A DNA stretch of 7,397 bases, taken from contig JBBSQE010000156.1 of the NCBI GenBank assembly GCA_038258095.1, positions 1-7,397 of the forward strand. The letters are read 5' to 3'. Under the pieces are notes generated by a model, which was not told the origin of the DNA, did no database searches, and worked only from the letters and a program-made list of their open reading frames with translations. The stretch comes from JBBSQE01 sp038258095. Its GTDB lineage: Bacteria > Actinomycetota > Thermoleophilia > Solirubrobacterales > 70-9. The position numbers and the translations under genes are program-made. Positions 1 through 4,996 of this stretch are shown in pieces; the stretch's first letter is position 1; each line of letters starts with the position of its first letter.

Positions 1-1803
1 CAGCTTCAGCGCCGCCGAGTAGTTCTCGTCGTCGTCGTTTGCCCAGAGGTCGTGGAAGAGGGCGGCGACGCGGCGGCGGGCCTGGTCGCAGAACAGGTCG
101 GCGAGCTCGATCGCGGACTCGCCACGGTCGGGCTGCTCGGCCTCGATGGTCTTCGCGTAGGTGACGGCTGAGGCGATCGCGAACAGCTCGGCCCCGATGT
201 CGACGATGCGGCCGAGGAACGCCTGCTTGCGCTCCATCTTCGCCTGCCAGCGGCCCATCCCGTAGAAGGTGGAGCGGGCGAGCCGACGCGACGCGCGCTC
301 GCAGAAGCGCAGGTGGCCGGCGAGCTCGCCGACGTCGGCGTAGGAGCTCGGGCGCTGGCCCTTGCCCGCGACCAGGGTCGGCAGCCACTTGCCATAGAAG
401 GCTCCGGCCCCGACGGCGGCCTTGGCCTTGTCGCGCAGCTCCGTGTCCTCGTCGAGGATGTCGCCGGCGACCTGGAGGTGCTGATCGACGGCCTCACGGG
501 CGATCAGGAGATGCATGATCTCCGAGGAGCCCTCGAAGGTGCGGTTGATCCGCATGTCGCGCATCACCTGCTCGACCGGGATCGGCTTCTCGCCGCGGGC
601 CTTGAGCGATGCGGCGGTCTCATAACCGCGGCCGCCGCGAACCTGCATCAACTCGTCGACGACGGTCCAGCCCTTCTCGGACGAGTAGAGCTTGGCGAGT
701 GCAGCCTCGATGCGGATGTCGTTCTTCTTGTCATCGGCGAGGCGGCTGGCGACGTCGAGCATCGCCTCGAGACCGAAGGCGGTCGCGGCCATGAAGCTGA
801 GCTTGTGGGCGACGGCCTCGTGCTTGCCGACCGGCTGGCCCCACTGGACTCGCTCGGAGGCGAACTCGCGAGCGATCTTGGTCGACCACTTGGACGCGCC
901 CACGCAGATCGCCGGCAGCGCCAGCCGCCCCGTGTTCAGCGTGGTCAGGGCGATCTTCAGGCCCTGGCCCTCCTTGCCGATCAGGTTCTCCGCCGGGACC
1001 TCGACATCCTCGAGCAGCGTCACCGAGTTCTCGATGCCGCGCAGGCCCATGAACTCGTTGCGGTGCTCGACCGTAATGCCCTTTGTCTCGTAGTCGAGGA
1101 CGAAGGCGCTGATCCCGCCGCGGTGGCCGTCTGACTTCGGGACCTTGGCCATGACGACGACGATGTCGGCGATGGCGCCGTTTGTCGCCCAGAGCTTCCG
1201 CCCGTTCAGCCGGTAGGCCTTACCGTCGTCCGCCGGGGTCGCCGTGGCGCCCATCCGCGCGGGGTCCGATCCGACGTCGGGCTCGGTAAGGAGGAAGGCC
1301 GAGATCTTGTCCTTTGCGACGAGTGGCAGCCACTTCTCCTTCTGCTCGTCGGAACCGAAGCTGACGAGAGGCTCGGCGACGCCGATCGACTGATGAGCCG
1401 AGAGGAGCGTCGAGATGGCCGAGTGATAGGAGCCGACGAGGGTCAGGACGCGGTTGTAATAGACCTGCGAGAGGCCGAGGCCGCCGTAGCGCTTCGGGAC
1501 CTTCATGCCGAGGGCGCCCATCTTCTTCAGGCCGTCGATCACCGACTCCGGAATCTTCGCGTCGGCCTCGATCTGCAGGGGATCGACCTCGGACAAGAGG
1601 AACTCGCGCATCTCGGCGAGGAATGCCTCACCCTCTGAGATGGCATCCGGGTCGAGCGGCGGTTGCGGGTGGATCAGATCGAGGCGGAAGTCGCCCATGA
1701 AGAGCTGCTTTCCGAAGCTCGGAAGCTCCCAGCCATCCTCGCGCGCGTCCTCGGCGACCTGGCGTGCTTCCTTCTCGGATACCTGTGCTTCGGGGGGTGT
1801 CAT
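1..1803 (-). CDS. Acyl-CoA dehydrogenase, long FadE/VLCAD-like type (C-terminus off the window)
   Basis: This flavoenzyme is predicted to introduce an alpha,beta double bond into an acyl-CoA (first step of beta-oxidation), passing electrons from FAD to an electron-transfer flavoprotein in the cytoplasm. The frame is open for 601 codons from the ATG at 1803 to the left edge with no stop. Visible landmarks are the N-terminal helical domain (about residues 50-165), the LTEPDVGSDP flavin/substrate segment (172-181), VRGGRGYE (388-395) and RTFEGSSEIM (421-430). In that last motif E424 aligns with the catalytic Glu of the YEGT motif in medium- and very-long-chain enzymes. The chain continues at least 170 residues past this Glu, so it is the long type with an extra C-terminal helical domain rather than a ~380-aa short form. 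The start is supported by GGAG 5 nt upstream (minus-strand sequence at 1809-1812) and by an ATGA overlap with the upstream MaoC gene, which implies translational coupling. Substrate chain length or a steroid-type substrate cannot be read from the sequence. Confidence 0.93.
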   Translation of the reverse strand, partial: MTPPEAQVSEKEARQVAEDAREDGWELPSFGKQLFMGDFRLDLIHPQPPLDPDAISEGEAFLAEMREFLLSEVDPLQIEADAKIPESVIDGLKKMGALGMKVPKRYGGLGLSQVYYNRVLTLVGSYHSAISTLLSAHQSIGVAEPLVSFGSDEQKEKWLPLVAKDKISAFLLTEPDVGSDPARMGATATPADDGKAYRLNGRKLWATNGAIADIVVVMAKVPKSDGHRGGISAFVLDYETKGITVEHRNEFMGLRGIENSVTLLEDVEVPAENLIGKEGQGLKIALTTLNTGRLALPAICVGASKWSTKIAREFASERVQWGQPVGKHEAVAHKLSFMAATAFGLEAMLDVASRLADDKKNDIRIEAALAKLYSSEKGWTVVDELMQVRGGRGYETAASLKARGEKPIPVEQVMRDMRINRTFEGSSEIMHLLIAREAVDQHLQVAGDILDEDTELRDKAKAAVGAGAFYGKWLPTLVAGKGQRPSSYADVGELAGHLRFCERASRRLARSTFYGMGRWQAKMERKQAFLGRIVDIGAELFAIASAVTYAKTIEAEQPDRGESAIELADLFCDQARRRVAALFHDLWANDDDENYSAALKL

Positions 1804-2195
1804 GTCAGCTCCAGTTCAGCTTGTGCGTTGCGGATTACCCGGTTCTCGCCCTGCGCGGCCTCAGTGTCCACCACTACCCGGTCCCCGTCCACCGAAGCAA
1901 CCGTCCCGGTGACGACGATCTCCTGCTCCGGCGCGCCCATGCCTCGAAACTGCACGGAGAGGCGCTTCAGGGCGCGCGGATCGCTGTTGGCGATTCCTGC
2001 ATTCGCCCGGGCTACGAGGGCCATCATGTAGAGGCCGTGGAGGATGTTGCCCGGCAGCCCGACTGCCTTGGCGAACTCGGGGTCGATGTGGATCGGGTTG
2101 AAGTCCCCGGAGGCTCCGGCGTAGCGGTGAGGGAGGTACTTGTCGGGCGTCACTCGCAGCTCGGGGATCGCGTCGCCCTGGTTCAGATCGGCCAT
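1800..2195 (-). CDS. MaoC-like (R)-specific enoyl-CoA hydratase/dehydratase, catalytic subunit (HadB-like)
   Basis: This 131-aa single hot-dog-fold protein is predicted to add water across an enoyl-thioester double bond or to catalyse the reverse dehydration. The hydratase-2 motif is intact: YAGASGDFNPIH at residues 25-36, with the catalytic dyad candidates D31 and H36 and N33 between them. It is followed by a conserved GNILHGLYMM segment (49-58) on the central hot-dog helix. Its length is typical of single-domain MaoC/HadB proteins. Its start overlaps the stop of the upstream HadA-like gene by 1 nt (TGATG), and its stop overlaps the acyl-CoA dehydrogenase start (ATGA). A GAGGGG ribosome-binding sequence lies just upstream (plus-strand 2202-2207). 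The adjacent non-catalytic partner suggests a heterodimer like mycobacterial HadAB or the ChsH1-ChsH2 hydratase. Next to an acyl-CoA dehydrogenase, hydration during degradation is more likely than a fatty-acid-synthase role, but that is inference. Confidence 0.9.
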   Translation of the reverse strand: MADLNQGDAIPELRVTPDKYLPHRYAGASGDFNPIHIDPEFAKAVGLPGNILHGLYMMALVARANAGIANSDPRALKRLSVQFRGMGAPEQEIVVTGTVASVDGDRVVVDTEAAQGENRVIRNAQAELELT

Positions 2196-2635
2196 CAGAC
2201 ACCCCTCACGATGTTGGTCCAGGTGCCGGTGACGACCCTGGCGCCATCCTGGTTCACGGAGCTCGACTCGAAGACATAGAAGCCCTTGCCCTCGCGCTCG
2301 TAGATCTCGAGGCAGCGCGGCGTCGTCGTGATCTCGTCGCCGGAGCAGACCGGCTCACCCCACACGAACTGCTGGCTACCGTGGACCATCGCGGCGAAGT
2401 TCATCCCCACGTCAGGATCCAGAATCGCCGGCCCCATCGCGGGTGCCGAGTAGACGACGCAGAACATCGGCGGAGCGACGACATCTCGGAAGCCGGCAGC
2501 AAGCGCTGCCTCGCGGCCGAAGTGCACCGGGTTCTCCGCACCAACGGCGTAGGCGAACTCCTTGATCTTCTCGCGACCGACCTGGTAGGTCGCCGCCGGC
2601 CACTGCTTGCCGACGGCGTCTGTCTTCAGGGGCAT
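2195..2635 (-). CDS. HadA-like MaoC N-terminal (FAS1-type) dehydratase subunit, probably non-catalytic partner
   Basis: This 146-aa protein resembles mycobacterial HadA/UPF0336 in layout. It has a VGREKIKEFAYAVG segment at residues 19-32, AALAAGFRDVVAPPMF at 43-58 and SQQFVWGEPVCSGDEI at about 87-102, each matching the order of segments I recall in HadA. These proteins adopt a hot-dog fold and pair with a catalytic HadB-like subunit, shaping the acyl-chain tunnel. Aligned on the hydratase motif of the next gene, GDFNPIH there corresponds to G-A-E-N-P-V-H here (residues 32-38), so the catalytic Asp is Ala33 although His38 remains. That supports a structural or substrate-binding role. It is the first gene of the operon and overlaps the next by 1 nt. 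The ATG at 2635 lies 7 nt after a TAGGGT hexamer, suggesting a leaderless message; an AGGG 8 nt upstream overlaps that hexamer and is an alternative weak ribosome-binding site. Confidence 0.87.
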   Translation of the reverse strand: MPLKTDAVGKQWPAATYQVGREKIKEFAYAVGAENPVHFGREAALAAGFRDVVAPPMFCVVYSAPAMGPAILDPDVGMNFAAMVHGSQQFVWGEPVCSGDEITTTPRCLEIYEREGKGFYVFESSSVNQDGARVVTGTWTNIVRGV

Positions 2636-2642
2636 GGGATGA

Positions 2643-2648
2643 ACCCTA
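2643..2648 (-). promoter_or_regulatory. Candidate -10 element (TAGGGT) for the hydratase/acyl-CoA dehydrogenase operon
   Basis: On the minus strand TAGGGT is followed by exactly 7 nt and then the ATG at 2635, which would place transcription initiation at or next to the A of the start codon. TANNNT at this distance is the known layout of leaderless actinobacterial genes. I see no convincing -35 hexamer 16-18 nt further upstream. The call rests on motif and spacing only. Confidence 0.4.
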
Positions 2649-2682
2649 GAGAACAGGGGTCAGCAGGAGCACATGGCCCCGG

Positions 2683-2691
2683 TGATACCTT
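2683..2691 (+). promoter_or_regulatory. Candidate extended -10 element (TG-A-TACCTT) for the YbjQ-family gene
   Basis: TG at 2683-2684, one base, then TACCTT at 2686-2691 matches an extended TGn-TANNNT element. Seven nucleotides separate it from the ATG at 2699, the same spacing as the divergent candidate for the hydratase operon. No Shine-Dalgarno sequence sits at a usable distance from this ATG, which agrees with a leaderless start. No good -35 hexamer is seen. The promoters of the two operons would lie inside 63 bp, so initiation could interfere. Confidence 0.4.
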
Positions 2692-2698
2692 CCGCCCC

Positions 2699-3022
2699 AT
2701 GCTGACTACAACGATGAACGACCTGCCCGGCTACGAAATCGAAGAGGTTTTTGGGGAGGTGTTCGGGCTCACCGTGCGGTCGCGCAACGTCGGTTCGCAG
2801 ATCGGCGCCTCGCTGAAGGGCCTCGTCGGCGGCGAGCTGAAGGGGATGACGAAGATGCTCGCCGAGGGCCGCGCGCACGCGCAACAGCGGCTCGAGGAGG
2901 AGGCGGAGGCGAAGGGCGCCAACGCGATCGTCGCCTTCCGCTTCGATACCTCCGAGCTGGGCACCACCTGGACCGAGATCTGTGCCTACGGCACGGCGGT
3001 CCGGGCCAAGAAGAGGGTCTGA
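2699..3022 (+). CDS. YbjQ family (UPF0145/DUF74) protein
   Basis: This 107-aa protein has the length of Escherichia coli YbjQ. Features of the family are visible: LPGYEIEEVFGEVFGLTVRS at the N-terminus, RNVGSQIGASLKGLVGGELKGMTKML in the centre, a charged helical stretch rich in Glu and Ala (about residues 57-74), then KGANAIVAFRFDTSELG and a C-terminal EICAYGTAV strand. Family members form small oligomeric assemblies, often annotated as putative heavy-metal-binding proteins, but their biochemical role is not settled and nothing here fixes it. No signal peptide or membrane segment is seen, so it is probably cytoplasmic. The frame is open further upstream, but a start there would overlap the divergent operon and adds residues foreign to the family. 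ATG 2699 is preferred because of the -10-like element 7 nt upstream; ATG 2714, five codons later, is an alternative. It is divergent from the hydratase operon and 58 nt ahead of the DUF3179 gene. Confidence 0.88.
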   Translation: MLTTTMNDLPGYEIEEVFGEVFGLTVRSRNVGSQIGASLKGLVGGELKGMTKMLAEGRAHAQQRLEEEAEAKGANAIVAFRFDTSELGTTWTEICAYGTAVRAKKRV

Positions 3023-3028
3023 GACCGA

Positions 3029-3042
3029 GCCCCGGCCGGGGC
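3029..3042. other. Perfect 14-bp GC palindrome between the YbjQ and DUF3179 genes
   Basis: GCCCCGGCCGGGGC begins 7 nt after the YbjQ-family stop codon. As RNA it would form a 5-bp GC stem with a GGCC tetraloop. No T-run follows, so it is at best a weak or Rho-assisted terminator or an RNA 3'-end stabiliser; it could also be chance in GC-rich DNA. Confidence 0.3.
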
Positions 3043-3080
3043 AGCCAACTTCCATAAGGTCTGGCTGGGATCGTGGAGCG

Positions 3081-4460
3081 ATGGCTCACGCCGATTTCCG
3101 CGCCCGGATGGCGATCCTCTGCGTGGTCGTGGTCGTGGTCGTGGGCGTGCTCGCGATCGCCGGTTGTGGGAGCGATTCGTTAGGATCCCCGACCGGAGCG
3201 AGCGCTGGAGCCCCCGCCGGCTCATTCGGGCCCGCGCCGGCCATGGACGATGGGCCGCTCGACCCCGAGGTCGCTCGGGCCGTCGACTCCCTGATGAGCG
3301 AGGCGGCGCAGGGCACGATCGACCGCGACGCGCTCGGGGTGGTCGCGGATTCCGGCGATCCTCGCCTGGCCTGGTTCGTCTCCGACCTGCTCCGCTTCAC
3401 CCAGGGCGGCGGTGACGAGGCTGCGCTCGTCTCGGCCTTCACCGCGCTGACGGGAACCGACGTCAGCGCCGAGCCGGACTTCGCCGGGGACGCGTGGGTG
3501 AGCGTCACCGATCATCTGATCGCCTGGGACCTGCCGGCCCCGCCCGGGTATCGGGCCGACAAGGCAATCCTCTTCGAGGCGGTCGAGCCGGGATGGGCCC
3601 CGTTCTTCGCCGACACCGACTCCGCGATCGACTGGCGTCTGGTGAGCTGGGGCGGGGTGCTGATCGACGACCGCTCCGAGGGCGATCCCAACCCCTGTCC
3701 TGGCGGGTGCATCCCCGCTCTGGATGATCCCGCGCTCACCAGTGCCGCCGAGGGTGACTGGTACCCCGACGGCAGGGTCGTGTTCGGCGTCAGGGTCGAC
3801 GGCGAGACGGTCGCCTTCCCGAAGAACATCATGGAGGTCCAGGAGATGGTCAACGTGACGATCGGTGGGCGCCGGCTCGGGATCCCCTACTGCACGCTCT
3901 GCGGCTCCGCCCAGGCTTACTTCCTCGATCGCACGCCCGACGTTCTCCCCCGGCCGGTGCTGCGAACTTCCGGCCTGCTCTCGCGCTCCAACAAGGTGAT
4001 GTACGACCTGTCGACCGACTCGGTCTTCGACACTTTCACCGGCGAGGCGCTCTCGGGGCCGCTCCAGGATGCCGGCGTCACGCTTCCCCAGACCAGTGTC
4101 GTCGCCAGCACCTGGGGCGCCTGGAAGCGCGCCCATCCCGCCACCAAGATCGTCGCCGAGGATGGTGGGATCGGCCGCTCCTATCCGCTCGACCCGCTCG
4201 GCGGCCGAGACGACAACGGACCGATCTTCCCTGTTGGTGACGTCGACCCGCGGCTGCCCGTGCAAGCGAACGTGATCGGCGCCACCCTTCCTGGCGGACC
4301 TGCCGTGGCCTTTCCCGTCGATCAGGCGCGACAGGCGCTGGAGGACGGCGCCTCGGTCCGCGCCGGTGGCGTCGAGCTCTTCGACGACGGTGACGGGCTG
4401 CGCGCCCGCGCCGCGAACGGCAAGTCCATCCCATCCCACCAGGCGTTCTGGTTCGCCTGA
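3081..4460 (+). CDS. DUF3179 domain lipoprotein, probably truncated at its extreme C-terminus
   Basis: This 459-aa predicted lipoprotein has an n-region with R7 and R9, a Val-rich hydrophobic core (about 11-26) and a lipobox I-A-G-C29, so it should be anchored outside the membrane. A low-complexity Ser/Gly/Ala/Pro linker follows, then an alpha-helical, possibly HEAT-like stretch (about 55-125), then the DUF3179 region (about 210-459). The latter shows GCIPALDDPALTSAAEGDWY, GVRVDGETVAFPKNI, the PYCTLCGSAQAYF core with C271 and C274 as a CxxC pair, and LRTSGLLSRSNKVMYD. C206 and C210 form a second close Cys pair. The molecular function of DUF3179 is unknown to me. The start at 3081 is chosen because it gives the charged n-region; GGAG ends only 2 nt before it, so ribosome-binding support is poor. 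TAAGGT at 3055-3060 could be a -10 element. The TGA at 4458-4460 occupies an expected Trp codon and the family C-terminus continues in frame behind it. The SnoaL-like gene converges from the right. Confidence 0.88.
   Translation: MAHADFRARMAILCVVVVVVVGVLAIAGCGSDSLGSPTGASAGAPAGSFGPAPAMDDGPLDPEVARAVDSLMSEAAQGTIDRDALGVVADSGDPRLAWFVSDLLRFTQGGGDEAALVSAFTALTGTDVSAEPDFAGDAWVSVTDHLIAWDLPAPPGYRADKAILFEAVEPGWAPFFADTDSAIDWRLVSWGGVLIDDRSEGDPNPCPGGCIPALDDPALTSAAEGDWYPDGRVVFGVRVDGETVAFPKNIMEVQEMVNVTIGGRRLGIPYCTLCGSAQAYFLDRTPDVLPRPVLRTSGLLSRSNKVMYDLSTDSVFDTFTGEALSGPLQDAGVTLPQTSVVASTWGAWKRAHPATKIVAEDGGIGRSYPLDPLGGRDDNGPIFPVGDVDPRLPVQANVIGATLPGGPAVAFPVDQARQALEDGASVRAGGVELFDDGDGLRARAANGKSIPSHQAFWFA
3123..3144 (+). 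repeat. GTGGTC hexanucleotide repeat within the signal-peptide codons
   Basis: Three and two-thirds copies of GTGGTC encode V15 to V21 and the first base of G22 of the DUF3179 lipoprotein. The repeat makes up the hydrophobic core of its signal peptide. Gain or loss of one unit would add or remove two Val residues without shifting the frame. Confidence 0.85.
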
Positions 4461-4514
4461 AGCCAGTTCCACCCCGGCACGATCCTCTGGGCCCGAGATC
4501 CGGGATCCGGCTGA
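4461..4514 (+). other. In-frame continuation of the DUF3179 C-terminus beyond the TGA stop
   Basis: Read in the frame of the DUF3179 gene, the bases after the TGA encode SQFHPGTILWARDPGSG and then reach TGA at 4512-4514. Joined to the upstream FWFA with a Trp in place of the stop, this gives FWFAWSQFHPGTILW. I recall DUF3179 proteins ending in a motif of the form WFAW-x2-FHP-x-T-x-hydrophobic/W. The stretch therefore looks like former or still translated coding sequence rather than ordinary intergenic DNA. Weak hairpins here (CCCG/CGGG at 4492-4504) have no T-run. Only 22 nt remain before the convergent gene at 4537. Confidence 0.65.
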
Positions 4515-4536
4515 GGACCAGACTCGGCGGGAGACC

Positions 4537-4995
4537 TCAGGCCAGGCCGGGCTCGTCGCGCTCGGCCCGGGCCGCACCGATCGCCGCCTTGCGATCCGCG
4601 TAAGCGTGCAGGCGGACGACGAGGCCGCCGCGCAGCTCCCACATGTAGGTGACGGTGACCTCGCGCTCGGCATCCGGGTCATCCCCGCCCGCACCGCCCC
4701 GGGCTCGCTGGCGGACCATCGCCACCACGTGGTTCGGGCCGACCGGCTCGATCATGGCCACCCAGAGGGACTCGCGCTCCCAGGCGGCGCTCCAGCGCTC
4801 GAACCAGCGCAGATAGCCCGGGATCCCATGGAACTCGCCGGCGCCGGCAAGGCCCTTCTGAGTCATCACGTCGACCTCGGGGTCGAGGGTGTCGGTCAGA
4901 GCGCGGGGGTCCTCGTTCGCGAGCCGCCCGAACAACGCCTGCACGATGTCGACGTTCCGCCGTCCCCCTCCGCCGCGACCGGCGAGCCCGCTCAT
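4537..4995 (-). CDS. SnoaL-like / NTF2-like fold protein of unknown function
   Basis: This 152-aa predicted cytoplasmic protein has the pattern of the SnoaL/NTF2-like cone-shaped alpha+beta fold. An N-terminal helix (NVDIVQALFGRLANEDPRAL, from about residue 14) leads into a DPEV turn, then FHGIPGYLRWFERW in the middle, paired strands, and a closing RGGLVVRLHAYADRKAAIGA strand-helix. Members range from polyketide cyclases and isomerases to ligand-binding proteins; the catalytic role here cannot be assigned. The chosen ATG (4995) follows the lepA stop by one nucleotide (TGAGATG), so it is probably translated by termination-reinitiation with lepA. A longer frame starting at 5046 lies inside lepA and adds residues unlike the family, so it is not used. 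The Gly/Arg-rich tract at residues 5-13 looks like a disordered tail. The gene converges with the DUF3179 gene; the gap holds CTGAGG/CCTCAG (4511-4540), an imperfect terminator candidate at best. Confidence 0.8.
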   Translation of the reverse strand: MSGLAGRGGGGRRNVDIVQALFGRLANEDPRALTDTLDPEVDVMTQKGLAGAGEFHGIPGYLRWFERWSAAWERESLWVAMIEPVGPNHVVAMVRQRARGGAGGDDPDAEREVTVTYMWELRGGLVVRLHAYADRKAAIGAARAERDEPGLA

Positions 4996-4996
4996 C

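Noticed and set aside
313..1134. 273-codon plus-strand frame opposite the acyl-CoA dehydrogenase
   Set aside because: The dehydrogenase frame is continuous and carries the catalytic motifs in this same stretch; the antisense frame shows no family resemblance.
2381..2698. N-terminal extension of the YbjQ-family gene by 106 codons
   Set aside because: It would overlap the divergent HadA-like gene, has no family similarity, and the protein from 2699 already has the full YbjQ length.
2673..2705. Ten-codon leader ORF (MAPVIPSAPC) upstream of the YbjQ gene with AGGAG ahead of it
   Set aside because: AGGAG is only 3 nt from the ATG, too close for normal initiation, and a leaderless start for YbjQ would exclude it from the message.
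4458..4460. TGA decoded as Trp (alternative code) or selenocysteine
   Set aside because: TGA ends several other genes here at sensible positions and Trp is written TGG throughout. The site corresponds to Trp, not Cys, and no selenocysteine-insertion hairpin is evident.
4491..4540. Bidirectional terminator between the convergent genes (CTGAGG/CCTCAG, CCCG/CGGG)
   Set aside because: Stems are 4-6 bp with a long loop or no T-run, and part of the stretch appears to be former coding sequence of the DUF3179 gene.
3222..4694. 490-codon open frame on the minus strand antisense to the DUF3179 gene
   Set aside because: Its protein is rich in Arg, Gly, Asp and Val with no recognisable domain, and it lies opposite a gene with signal peptide and family motifs. 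Long antisense frames are expected in GC-rich genes.
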